Source: Rostratula benghalensis
Lineage: Eukaryota > Chordata > Aves > Charadriiformes > Rostratulidae
Length of the DNA stretch: 64,000 nucleotides
Assembly (NCBI GenBank): GCA_013399305.1
Contig: VXAI01000038.1
Span: 75,194 to 139,193 of the forward strand
Reading direction: 5' to 3'
Shown: piece by piece, positions 1-13,300 of the stretch
Numbering within the stretch: the first letter of the stretch is position 1
Layout of the letters: every line of letters starts with the position of its first letter
The notes under the pieces: generated by a model
The model's database searches: none
What the model was told of the DNA's origin: nothing
The model's input: only the letters and a program-made list of their open reading frames with translations
Program-made: the position numbers and the translations under genes

Positions 1-1228
1 ATTAAAAAAAGATACAGAGCTATGAAATTATCTAGTTATAAGAAAGAGTTATACTCAGTTTTTAATTTTGCCCTCTCCCCCCCCCTTTTTTTTGTCTTTT
101 TCAAATCCTGCAGGACTGCTCAGTCAAATGAAGCCCCTTGGCACCGACAGCACTCAGGGCAGACTACGTCCTCTAGCCCCTCTCTGGCAGCTCAGTTTCC
201 CGTTGTTTTACCAGGAATCCTCCCCCTTCCCAGTGGCTCTCTGCCTTTTCCCCAGTTTCTCTGCTGACTCCTGATACCAGTTACACAGAAAGCTTCTCCA
301 ATTTATTAGTGCTGTGGACTTCTCCGGGTTTGCTTTCCAAATTCCCCTGTCTCTGGCTACTCATCCACAGTTGGGCCACAAGGAACTTACACCAGAATTT
401 AACAGGAAAATGAATCACAAGTGTCGAGGCCATCATTAGCACAAAGCTTTTTAAGAATTAAGAAAGTTCAACAAATGGAGGAGTGAGAGAAATAAAATCA
501 CCAAATTCAGCCATCACTTCTCTCCAAGCCCCTTTGCAGTTTGTCTGAAGCTCTCCAGGGAGTTCCCCCGTCTGGACTTAAAATTCTGTCCCCGCACTTG
601 CTTTGGTTGAACACTGCCCACAGGAGACAAAACACCAAACCTGAGTGTGGACATTACACCCAGACAAACTCCCCATTTCTATTCTCTTTCCAAATGAGGG
701 CAAGATTGGGTGAATTTGGCATTCCTGTTAAAAAAACCCCACATCCTCACCCCAGTTTTTATCTGCCATGTGGAAGTAGCCCCGCTGGGTCCTTCCTCAT
801 CCTGGCGTTTCCCAAGCAGTTGCTCAAGCCCAGCAGCAGCCAGAAAAGGCTCTGCCAGAGCCAAAGCCCTGCTGGAGGCTGCAGCAAGTGGTTAAAGCAG
901 TGGGAGGTTTAAGGTTGGGAAAAGGAGTCTCTGAGGCTTCCACTGCTGAAATAAGGCAGTTTTTCCCGAACAAAACAGCAGCAGTTGCAGCCTGGCAAAT
1001 CCTGACTTTGGGATTAAATTAGGAAATACACTTCTGACCAAGAAATAATGTAATTAGTAAATGTTCGGGCTCTAACTGCTAAGCCTGGGGATGAATTCTT
1101 TGACAGGATATTGCCTCTCTTTCAGAAGTTTAAGACTACCTGAAATAATTCTATGGTATGTTTTTTTTCCCAGTTAAAAGTTTTAATTTTTTTTTTTTTT
1201 TTAGCTTCCTTATGTGCTATGAACTTAC
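1..1228 (-). other. RANBP17: Intron following the 1229-1356 exon (3' side leaves the window)
   Basis: This sequence lies downstream of the GTAAGT donor that closes the exon at 1229-1356. It holds a C-run followed by a T-run near 71-92 and a T-run near 1187-1202. I see no CR1 element or convincing exon. The family's last coding exon (Phe-Thr-Gln-Asn-type start, about 34 codons) is not recognisable here and is probably left of base 1. A short in-phase candidate at 679-724 is described separately. The open frames on both strands are short and without family resemblance. Confidence 0.7.
679..724 (-). other. Weak candidate alternative terminal coding exon of RANBP17
   Basis: On the minus strand a good acceptor (T-rich tract, then AACAG) precedes base 724. 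Joined in phase 2 to the exon ending at 1229, it would read Arg followed by NAKFTQSCPHLERE and a TAG stop at 679-681. The FTQ triplet recalls the F-T-Q-N that follows NRDR in exportin-7-type proteins, but three extra residues precede it and the rest does not match. It could be chance. The normal last exon would be longer and is probably outside the window. Confidence 0.15.
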
Positions 1229-1356
1229 CTGTCTCTGTTCTTTACCAAAAGGTTTTGCTCGACCCCTTCCATGAGATTCCTGAAGCACTGGTCAAGGACC
1301 TCGCGTTTGCTGTCGGGCTGGCTGGCTATCAAGGTGGCCCTTAGTTCACCGAAGTA
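1229..1356 (-). CDS. RANBP17: RANBP17 exon (11th in window), near C-terminus
   Basis: This exon has 128 nt, starts in phase 0 and leaves two bases of an Arg codon. It begins [14 protein letters not shown] and ends [18 protein letters not shown] plus AG. The acceptor is a pyrimidine-rich tract ending CCTAG and the donor is GTAAGT. The F-R-N-L-M-E-G block is a highly conserved part of the exportin-7/RANBP17 C-terminus. About 34 residues of protein should follow in a further exon. Confidence 0.93.
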
Positions 1357-4300
1357 CTAGGACAGCAGAAGCAGAGAATATTAAAAACGAGGTTTGGAAA
1401 TTCAACCCCCGAGTTACTCATCTACATCTGGAGCACCTGGAGACAGGGCTTCATACGTTGGCCCCTGGGGAGGGCAAAGAGCAGGCAGAGGTCTACCCGA
1501 TGCCACCTTTCTTCACATCTTCAGTGCTGCGATGAGACAGACTCGCCATTGCTTCCCCAGAAGCTACAGAATTGATACCATTTTCTATATACTATCCCCA
1601 CTATACCCTGGCAGATTTATAGGCTAGTTAAAATAAAACTTTTTATCACCTTAGAAAAATCTAGGTTTAGTCTAGAAATACTACAGCCAAGCAAGACACA
1701 TAATCCTCTTCAGCCAGGGCTGTGTCAGTCAAAACCTTATGGCCTTGGGAGTAAGCACATCCATGGTGTAAGTACAATTATTCAGAGGAGAATGAACCAC
1801 TCCCATGAACCTGTGCCCAAGCACCTGGCAGAGCTTCTGAACAGTCTGATGTTGCAGCCAAGGTTATTTATTGCTGGTATTTCTCCCAGTTTCAGGTGTA
1901 TGACAAGCAAACCTGTCCAAGGGAGGATGAAAATCAGTTTTTCAGTATGCAAAGTTTGGTAGGCTTTTGAAGTTAATCTAACTCATTGGGTGTTGTACAA
2001 AGTATCAGAAAGCACAAAAGCCTGTGACGTGTTTGCTGAGGTTTTTAAAAACCTTTACCAGGTTTAAAGCTGTTTAAACCTTAAACAAATCTCAAACCAA
2101 ACGCACAACTTGGCCCTCCAAAACTACAACTCTCCTTTATGTGTGAAAAAATACATGATAACACAAGAAGATGTGTTTTTTAGAGTGCAAACTCTAAAAA
2201 AAGCACTCTAACACTAAGCCCTGACAACTCAACAGGATTATAGGAAGTGTTTGCTTTCATGTCTGCTGGAAAAACTACTTGCCCTTCATCCAGCTCCTCT
2301 CACAGCAGAAACCTCCTGCATTACACATCTCTGCTGACCACTGTGGCCACCCTGGAGGCGAAGGCAGCAGCTGATCAAATAGAATCATAGAATCACAGAA
2401 CCATCCAGGTTGGAAGAGACCCTTGGGATCATTGAGTCCAACCATCAGCCCCACTCTACAAAGTTCTCCCCTACACCAGATCCCCCAACACCACATCTCA
2501 ACCACTCTCAAACACACTCAGTGATGGGGACTCCACCACCTCCCTGGGCAGCCCATTCCAGGCTCTGACCACTCTTGCTGGGAAAAAGCCTTTCCTAATG
2601 TCCAGCCTAAACCTACCCTGGTGCAGCTTGAAGCCATTCCCTCTCCTTCTATTGCAAATTCCCCGTGAGAAGAGACCAGCACCAAACTGGCCAAATAGCT
2701 GGGTCCCAAACTACTCTGGAACTCAAAACTGGAAATCAGCTGGGGGCTGGCATTGAAGATGAAATATCTGCCTGCGACAAACACATCTCCAGCAACCCCA
2801 TCTCAAGCTGACAAATGCAGAGTTCAATGGACAGAAGGCCACAACCCCTAGATCTTGACCAACGTCCATTGTTTTTAGGAAAGGGGCATTCCAAGAACTT
2901 CTTCAGTCAAACCTCCCGATGGAAACCATTAACAGCAAGGCATGACATCGCTGCCCACCATCAGTGAGCAGGGCATCCCCTAAAGAATCTCCCTGGCACC
3001 CGCTCCAACACCACGGAGCTGCTCTGAGCCCTGGGGTTTCCAGGCTTCTCCCGGTGACCACATCACTTTTTCCCGGATGCTCAAATGCCTGTGCTGTTCG
3101 GCTGAAGGACAACAGCAGGGAGGAGATGCTGTTGCAACACTGTTAGGATGCAGAGGGGCTTTTCTGCCAATTAGGATTTAAATTAAACTCACCCCTGCGC
3201 TTCAGCATGGGAACCATGTCAGGAGCCACCTCAACCACCCCATTTCATACTAAGCTGCTCCTGTCTCCAAAGATTTAGTGCTGGTTTAGGGTGGACTCCG
3301 AGTACGATACCCATTTGGGCATAAATTACCCTTACTGGTGCAAGCACGTATAAATCCCAATTTTTCTGAGTCCCCAAGTAAACCTGATGCCTTCCCTTTG
3401 AGATGGATTAAGGGCAAAGAAGATCTCATTAGAACATAAGATGCAAAGAAGCAGAGAAAAACATGGAAAATGCGTGCTTGCTGCCTCTGTAGAGACAGAG
3501 ACCTCACCTGAAATAAAGGAACCTATTTCCAATAAATAAGCCACCGAAATGAGCCAAGAAAAGATGACTTTTAACAGCTGTATATAAGTACGAGCCCTAC
3601 TGTTTTCAAACACAAAATAAATAACCTTGATGCAAAAGGGGCAATACAAATATTGTAAATTTTATTTCCTGTTCTCCACCCTTGCAAAAGAAATGTAAGG
3701 CTTGTTTGTAAGTCAAGGTGCTTGTACATATCCATGTCTGCTAAGCAAACACACAATCATTAGAACGGGTCTAATTTCCGTAAAAAGAATATTCTGCTAG
3801 TCACAAATTTATTCCTTATGATTTACAGCTCCATGGTTTTATCTTCAAGTGAAATATTTAATTTCTTCTTATACAGGAGCATCAAAACCACATAATTAAT
3901 ATGTAGTCAGGCTAATACTTAAACGCTATAAATCAGAAGCATTATATAAACAAAAGTGTCGTCTTGAACAAGATTGGGAATGCAGAAAACTACTTATTTC
4001 CCACTTTTATAATGATGCAGTGACTCAGAGCAGATAGAAAATGATTAGTTTTCCTTCCAAAGTAGGAAATATTGCTTCCATCTGTAAAGTATAATATTGT
4101 GATGTCATAAAGTTTTCCTAAACACTGAATTTGCCCTTATTCCCTCTCAATCATTTTAAAAGAACTGCTCTCTCTTATAGAGCTTGGATTTAAATCACAA
4201 TAACACACCAAGAAGATGAATGACAGTGCTATTGGATATGGCTAAAATTGGATCCTTCAGCACAGGTGAATGATGAGACAGCGCTTCTCTTCCTGATATA

Positions 4301-7300
4301 TTTTCTTCTTCTATTAGTTTCCTTCCATAGCTGGGATTTCAGTTTGAATTTTAATGTATGCGGTTGCTGCTAATCTTAGTGTCTTATTTTTTTCCAGCAC
4401 CCTCTTATTGTATAGACAATTCATTCTCCAAAGCAGTAATACACTGAGGCTTGTGACTGCCCAGGAGATAAAGCAATTCAGAATAAAGTTAGAGCTAGCT
4501 CTGAAGCATGGCGAATACAACAGGTCAATATCTGCGGAAACGATGCCTTGCCAGACAAAAAATGCACACATTTAGATCCCCTCACATTCATTTACTCAGA
4601 TGGTTTCCATTTCAGACAATATTGTCTCTATTAAGTCACCAGGGAAACATGATGGGTATATCCAAATTCATAGTTTCAGATTTTATTGAAAGGGCAAATT
4701 GCAGAGTATTTCCTGGTTTACAGAATCTGCCAGAGATGCACACAATCCAAATTGCAATCAATGCCAGTGCCTAAGTGTAGGCGCTCAGATAAAACACACA
4801 CCACACCCTGCCCCCCCAGCTAGTTGTTCCTGTGAAACCTTTCAGGAAAATAAATTGGTTAACTATTTTCCTAGGAAGCAATTTTTCTGATGTGATTTCC
4901 AGTGTTCTTGTTTCATATTTCTATCTAAAAGCCAGGCAAACTGGCAGAACTCCTATTCCTGCTTAATTCTGGAAAAGCAAAGACACAAAATTTATTTAGA
5001 AAAGGTTAATTATAAACTTGCATGCTCTAAGGTTGGGTGTAAAAGTTGGGGCAAAGGTCTGAGGGGATTTTTCATCAAAATGAAGCCATTCAACCCCTGT
5101 GAACAGATCTGTGATATACCTATCGAGTTCATGAGCTGAATCCCACTCCCCGCTCCTGCTGTGAGCGCAAGGGAGAGAGGTCCCAAGGAATCCCCAAGGG
5201 GGCATCTTCAAGGGCAACAGGCAGCTTTGTTCCACTTGAAATAATTCTTACAACTATTTGGGCCCATGAAGAGCGAAGCTGGTGGGATTTCTGAAATACT
5301 CACTTTCTCATTGAGAAGTATAAGTCCAAGCAGTGGTCTTGACACGGACCATTGGTTTCTGCAGTCTTCAAAAATGATGGTGTTCATTAGGATTGACATC
5401 ATCTGAAAGAAAGTTCAGACAATTTTCATGAATATCAACACTCATTATTCTGCCTGGTGCAGGGAGAAGGAAAAATGAGTGAAACTTTTCCTAACCATGC
5501 CAAAATCACATCTATGAGTATGGTGTTACAGAAGTTATTATTCCAAACAAATATTTCCATAACCAAAACTACCAGGTGAAGAAATTCAAGAAAACAAATG
5601 CCAAAGCTCGGCTGTAAAGAGAAAGTTGAAGTTAAAACAAATACAAGTTGAGATTTAGAGCTGTGTTAAGGTACAGGCTTTGACTTTACTTCAGGGATGT
5701 GGTCTGTCCTCACATACCCTGGTTTGAGGACCACAACATGCCACTATTTGTAGGAGAGCAATACGTGTGCAACCTGTAACCTCTATTAGTTTCAGCAGAT
5801 TCAGTTAATCCCCAGCTGCTCTTCAAGATTCTGGTTTCTTTGTGCATGACACTGCAAGGCATTTGAAGGGAGCACTCCCAATTTTGATGAAGGCAATCCT
5901 CACCACAGCAAGAAGTCTATAAATCTACACCATTTCCATCGTGGTTACAAATCCAACCTCTGATTTTAGACCTTTTACTTCTGTGACTTACTTTACGCAG
6001 CTCTACAGTAGGAATAAAGCCACTTCTTCAACTCTCTAAAGCCCTGAGATCCATCAACTCCTGCAATTAAGTTCCACAGGCACCCAAAGTGAAGGTAGAT
6101 AATTGACTTTGCTCGTTGGCTGGCACATAACCAGGGCCTTCAGTTAATGCCACATGGAGCATTCTTCCTCCGAGGCCTCTTCTGGTCTTGCTGTGCTTCC
6201 AGACCTCTCCTGTGTGCAGCTAAGGAGGGGTAGGACTTATTTGGGGATTGGCACAACTTTCGTAAAAAAGAAATTACAAAATAACTATAGAATCCACTTA
6301 AAGATAAAACACTCTAAGATCTCCTCGAGATACGTTAGTCCAAATGCCAAAGGCCACAACATATACGAACCTAAAAACATTACTTGGAGATTAAACAGAG
6401 TGAAAATTTGTAAAATGTCACCAGTAAATAGTTTGACTCACATTTATAAAACATCTACACCCTAAAACCAAACATAGAGGAAGTAGAAAATCATTAAATC
6501 CTTTCTTCTAGGCCAATGAGCAGCTATGAGCAGGGTCTCCAGAGAGCTGCCACATTGCAAACCAGCCTGTAATAACTGACCAAGGCGCAGTCAAACAGCA
6601 TGTTTCACTAAATGAAAAAGATGAATCCTAGCACTACAAATCACCTGGAACAGAGATATCCACAAATTACCTGAGCTTTCAGGTTAGGAACACATGGTCT
6701 GGTGTGGGAAAGGCCAATTCTTCACGTGACTTCATGGTTTATGTATCGTTACTCATAGGTCAAAAGCAGTTCTACAGGGCTTTGGAAGCAATGCAAACAA
6801 TTCAAAACTTCAGCACGAGCACTAACAGGGGCTTGTTCTCCAAATCTGAAGAATAATTACAACTTCTTGTAATTCATTCATCACCAGGTTTCCATCTTGC
6901 AGCTTGCAACAAAGGCAGCTGTTAGGACAGAAACATGTTTCTTAAGTAATTAGACAAACTCACTTAGGCTGTGATTTAGTCAGACCACCACGAGTGACAA
7001 ACCCGTATTTCTTAGAAAAAGTGATAAACGTGGAGAAAGACTTTCAACGTGGAAGTCTTGTTGCTCAGCGACGAGTTCACAACTGACCCAGAAGGAGAAG
7101 TGCCACCTCTCCCAACTCCACGGGGAACTCTTTAAGGTCTCTAGCTCGGAATTGCTACTGAATTGCAAATGGACTGCAAAGCAATTTCTTTTAGTGAAGT
7201 TTTTTGCCTAAATATGGAAGATGACTCCAATGTCCAAAATTCACTGGGGGAACATTTCCCTTCCCTTCCCTGTGAGTAAGGAGTACAGACATTACTGAAC

Positions 7301-10300
7301 TAAGCAAGGAATATGATGACTGCTGTAATTCATAAACCCAAAGCCAATATAAAGCAATCAAGGTAACAGTAACTATTAATTCTATGTTTTGATATTGGCC
7401 AACCAGGACATGAAAGAGTGAAAGCCTCCCTCCCACTTCTGAGCTTTTCCTCTGACAAGATCCCACTGACAAACATTTTTAATTCCACTTCTGGCTCTAA
7501 GGATTAATGAAAGAGAAGTGGGGTGGGAATCATTAGCCGTGCAGGGAACACCACCACACTCAGGACTTAGCCAGGTCTCGTACCTGGGCACGCGTACGTC
7601 CATTTTCTCCACGGGCCAACCCATCCTTTCCAGTTAAACCAGACTGTTAGACCATGGCCCAGCACTAATGCTCTCACACCAAGCTTACAGAGCTGCTGGG
7701 ACTGGCGGTACCAGGGCACTGATATGTAGCATCTGCCCGACAGCTCTCGGGAACAGTGATTCACGCCTCTCGTGTAGTTATGAACCTTTATTACTTGCAG
7801 AGCTGGGCCACTGGGAATCCTACCGTGTTGCCTTTGCAGACATCCCACTTCTTGCACAGATTAAGAAAAAATAAGAGAGGTGTATGGCTCGGGATTGAGA
7901 GTTGCCTGCATAAAATCGGGGCAACTCTATCCCATCAAGACCTCTGCTGGTGGCTCTCAGGAGTGCATGATGGCGCAAGCAGAAGACAATCAGCAATTAC
8001 TGAGCTAATTCCACCAGAATCCATGGTAACAGCCTTCAACTTCCTTTTCCTGTTCCCCATGTTCCTCTATCACAATTACTGTCGCTGCTTTGATTTACTC
8101 CACAGCTTTGGTTCCCTGTGCTACTTCTGCACAAGCGTACAGCAACCTGCTTGTGTCCCAGACCCTTCAGTGTTTTGTGAGACCACCCCTGCTGGAAAGG
8201 ACTTGTGTCTAAGGGAGGCAGCCTGCTCAGACTCATCTGCAGGGCAGCAGAACTCCTCTGGCCAAGGCTGACATTACTTTATAATGAAGCTTTGCCTCAG
8301 CAAACAGCCCCTTTACTGGTGAGGTACCAGGCTCTCAACGCTTTCTTGGGCAGAGGTATCAGGCTTTTCTTTACATTCACTAATTCTCTCTCTCTTTTTG
8401 CATAATATAGAACAGCTTCTTCCTACACCAACAAGTGACATCCTCCGCTTCCTCCTCCAGACCTCCTCCTCCTCCAGATCAGTGACTTGACTCTTGTAAT
8501 CAGGAGAAACAGGTCAACCCAGAGAGGAAAGGATTCCTATAAACGACACACAGCTCCATACATAACGCCTGTTTTTCTGAGTTGTTCGGGTCATGGGAAC
8601 TGAAAGTCTTTAAGCTTCCAAAGGAGTCTCTGAAATGACACGGCTCCTTCTTCATACTTCATTTGATGATGCACATTTACATCTACTTGTAATTAGGATG
8701 GCATCATGTACAGAAATGATAACCACAGTTTTCTGAAGATGAGAGCTTAGAATCCTAGAATCTTCTAGGACTCAGTCTGACTTGGACTTTAAAATCAAGT
8801 CCAACCATCAACCAAACACTGCCAAAACCATCACTAAACCATGTCCCTCAGCACCACACCTACCAGTCTTAAATACCTCCAGGGATCTTGCGACTCTATG
8901 CGAAGTCACCGCGACGCAGACTGAGTCTGGGGCACCCCCTTGACATCCTCAGCTCCTTCCACCATCACCCAACCTGGGTCATGCTGCTCCTACAGACCTG
9001 AGTGTACAGCGTTTAGGTGTCCGAAGGAAACCCTTGCTATGGTACATCCTCCTTGCTCCACCTTTGCCAGTGGTCCCCGCATCTAATTGGAGACCACAAA
9101 GCAACCCCATGACAAAACAAAGCACAGAGCTCAGAAATAGAATTGAACAAACATATGGCTATTTGTTTTCCAGGTGGAAAATACCCCTTGGTAGAAACTG
9201 GAAGGTTTTATTTGAGGAAAATGACTGGTGGGACCCTGCCCCAGAGCCCCTGCAGCGTGGTGGCACTCCAGCCACTCCAGTCCTCTTGCAGACTGACGCA
9301 GAAAAAAAGGTCTCAAGGTGGGAGAGAGGCATTAAAAAGGAAAGGGATGGGGGAGCAGATAATCTATTTTCCACTTAGTTCAAAACAGCAACCTTGCCTC
9401 TGTTCTCTCAAGCACAGGGCATCACTTTATCTGGTTCAATAATGTTTCTCCTGACACATTTGTTCTTTTACAAAAGGAACTATTGACAGAACAGACAAGA
9501 ATAAAGAACTGTTCTTCCAATAAATTAATTCTTCAGAGCCTCTCTTCCTTCAGAGCCTCTTTCTTTCTTAGGGGGAGGAGGAAAATGTCAGTCAAAATAA
9601 CCCTCATTATGAAAACTTTTTCTAAAGAAGCTGAAAAAACAAGCTGCCTTTCCACCAAAAAGGGGGGGGTTTGCCTTTTTTTTTTTTTTTTTTTTTGGTG
9701 CTGCTCTGCTGTATCAAAAGAGAGCACTTGCATCATTGCAGGTTCCCCAACTCATTTCTCTCTCCCACATTTTCAGATGAAGATTTTATTTTGCTGCAAC
9801 TAATCCCATTTTAACATGAAGAACATTACGTCAACACCAGAGACAGCAGTATGTGTTCCTGTCCAAAAGCTCCAGAATGGTCTAAGAACACAAGAACAGA
9901 CACACAAACACTCGTCCAGTCCCACACCCCCCTTTTCCCATACAGACCTGAAAAGACTCAGATTTTCATTGTTTAGCATAAGAAACTTGGCAGGTTTTTA
10001 TAGCTCTGCTTTCAGAGAGTCCGCTCTTAATTCAGGCGCTGTGATTACTAATTTAAACATCCTTTGGAGTTCTCAGTTCTTTGACCATCAATTCCTCCTA
10101 TATCAATAAATGGATCATCAGTTACTAATACTGTTAGGAAGATTTAAATGCTCCAAGATTATTAAATACCTTAAATTTTAATCTGTTAATTTAAAATATT
10201 TATTTTACCAGAAAGTCTAACTTTCAGATTGGTATTTTCCATGGTCAAAGCTAAAATTTCCAGATGGAGTAAGAAAACTTAAGCCTTTAATTTATGACAA

Positions 10301-13300
10301 AAGCAAGAACCAGCCCGTTACTCCTGAACTAAAAATATTTAACCTTCTGAAACAGCAGATCAGTTGAGATACTTCAGAGTTTGAGTGTCTTGTCCCCCTG
10401 CATTATGAAGTGGTATTAGACTAAAAAAGAGCCTTGAAGAAGCAGCGGGGAGGGCTGGTGGTGCTGTGGGTGGGGGCAACCTCCTCCTCCTCCAGCACCC
10501 AGTACTGGGCCGTGTCCCATCGCAGCATCTCTCCTGCTGGGAAGCCCCCAAAACGCTCTCCTCTCCTTCTGTGGAAGGAGAGCAGGAGATATACTTGTAT
10601 GCAAATAAACATTAATAACTACAACCCCATGGGTTGTGAAGCTTAAGCTGCAGGAATTATCAAGACAATAAAACTGTGAGGGACCCAATCTCCTATGACA
10701 ATTTGGAATAGTTCTTCTGGGTCTGGCCTTCTTGTTTCCTTTTATGAAAAATGGCTGGAAAAAACCCAATCCTGATGTCGGGACAAGGCACCTGGGTGAC
10801 ACACTGCATGCCATGAACGAGGATACACACACCTACGATTTAAGTGTCTTTGTCTTTCCCAAGATATTCCTATCGGTTCTATATTGCATCCCGCCAGGAG
10901 AGTCTTTTCTCCTGACATTCAGCAGGGGCGGAAAAGCTGGCTGTAGATGGGAAAAGGGAATAGTTAGAGAGTGTGTAGAGCTTGGCATCTCCTTCCATAG
11001 TTTTTTAGAACTGGCCAAAGGGCCATGAGCATGGGAGATTTCACTTGAAGCAGGTCCAAACTATAAGCCAGCAACAATAATATAGAATGTTCTAGGTTGG
11101 AAGGGACCTTTCAGATCATTGAGTCCAACCATTGACCTCACACTGACAAAACCCGTCACCCAACCCTATCTCTAAGCACTACATCCACCCATCTTTTAAA
11201 CTCAAGAGGATATGGTTAGGATGATAGTTTAATGCTAACAAGTACCTGCACCGGGCCAATAAATTTACTGCACCAGATCCACCGCAGTTTCTAGGGTTTT
11301 TTGCTGTTAAAATAAACTGTCCTATGGTAATAGCACAGGAACACAGAGCACTAGTGCAGGGTGGACTTTTCAAAGCACAGGCTTTGAAATTAAATTCTCA
11401 TCATTTCCTACCTTTGGGCAGCAGCGACCTGCCTTCCAAGCGGCCGCCAGGGTGACAAAGCAGATGTTGGCATCGAGAGCCACCGCAGCACATCTGGAGC
11501 AGAGGCAGCAGCTCCATCCCACACACCAGCTGTTCACAGCCCACCACTTTGCCCTAAACCAGCATGTTTTCAAGCAGTAATTTTAATATCTTCCCTCTAA
11601 TTTGAGGTCATATTCTAACGTGACAGAGCAGGCTCTTTTTAAATCATGGTTGCATCTGAATTTTTTACGTGAGGGACCGTGACACTGGGCCCAGTCTTGT
11701 CCATCAGAACTGGGTCCATGGGTGACGGTGCTCCTGGGCGAGCTGGCATCCGTTGGGGATGGAGAAGAGCTGCCAGATGGCTGCTCCAGGCTCACCTACA
11801 GAAACACAGCACGTCCCATGGGATGGAGCAGTTTCACCTTGTCTAAGGGATGTCTACATTAAATGCTGGAAGCGGAACAGTTAACTGCAGCAGCGGGGAA
11901 GATGCCTGATGAATGAAATACCTCCTCTTTCTGCAGGGAGGAGGGGATACATTTCATTAATTATTACCTTCCAGGGTGTGCTGACTTGCTTCTGTCTGTG
12001 CTGAATTTCATGTAAACCCTCTGTTGAATGTCACGTTCTCCTGTGCTGCCTGAAGTGCTAGGTTTTGTATTTGGGTATCTGGTGTAGCTGACAGATGTTT
12101 ACAAACTCGTGTATCTGCACAGCTCCTTTTTGCCTATCCATCTGTGCTCCCTGATAGACAGCAAATTATTCCACCTCAGGCTGGAATAATTTAAGAACGT
12201 GACATCAACCCTTGATCTGCATTTCTGAGCTGGCAGCATTCAGAGATTTTCAGTTACAGATACGAGAGTATAATTTTAAATTAACCTAAGACGATTATTT
12301 AAGATTCAGCCATTTCTAAACAAGTGGCTGTGACTAAATGGTGTTACAGCTGGTTTTAAAGATGACAGAAGTGATTAACTGGGACTTTTGGAATGTACAA
12401 CCTGTCATAATTTGTAACGCAAACTTCAGGTGACTTTGGTGCAGGAAAAGGCTGAGCTCTTTCAAAAACCATATAAAACAATATTAATACCCATTCCCCT
12501 CTGTCTTTAGCAGCCTGCAAAGAGGCAGCGAGGCTCAGATCTTTGTAAACTCCCTTGGTCTCATCTCAGAAGAAAATCCTAAAGCATTTTCTCTGGTCCG
12601 CATGGTGACTTGTACAGCCAGTGCTCTTATCTGAGAGGTGTCAAGGGATGAAGTTGGTGTCTCTGACCAGCATCTGGGACCAAATGACTAGTTACAGGTT
12701 ATTTAGTCCTCTAGGGAAGAGAGAGCAGCAGTTTCACCTACACCAATGCCTGCCAGTAAGTCTATCCTCAGGAATGTAAATGGTCTGATGTTTAAATCTC
12801 TCGGTCTTCTCCATAACTGAGGCTAGGACTCACAGCGTGCATCATCTTGAAATTCCTCAGATGTGAGCCATCACTTTTCTCATCTCCGGCTCCTGAGAAA
12901 TTCACCCATGACCTTCCCCTGCATCGAGAGCCGGGTGGGAGCTGATGCACAAAAGCAGCTGGGATTTCCAGTGTTGCACCAGGATTTCAGTCTAAGAATT
13001 GGTATTGTATCTGCTGGATTTTCTGAAATCTCTACTACAGGAAGGCATTCCAAAATGGGGAGGGAAGACAAGGTCAGAAAATGCTATTACTGGAAAAATA
13101 AAACCGTTCAGTCAAAAACCAATTGGAGGCTAATCTCAACCAGATGGATGTTCTCAAACAGGAATGTTCCAACAACGTAAGAAGGTGCGTAAGGAGTGAA
13201 AGACTGAGCGTGATATCAGCTCTAAATCCTCCGTCTGAGGGAGTTGGGTATCTCGAGTGGGTGTCCGTCCCCGAGTCCTTGTGCCAATGCTGGCTGTGGG

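Larger units (their letters stand above)
1357..5303 (-). other. RANBP17: Intron (3947 nt) between the 5304-5402 and 1229-1356 exons
   Basis: The intron is bounded by donor GTGAGT (at 5303) and acceptor CCTAG (at 1357). It contains one CR1 fragment (2379-2698) and nested inverted repeats at 2176-2210. The rest is AT-rich unique sequence. Short open frames on both strands show no family resemblance. Confidence 0.85.

Noticed and set aside
7756..8271. 171-codon plus-strand open frame
   Set aside because: No domain, no splice partners and no supporting codon pattern are visible; it lies in intron sequence.
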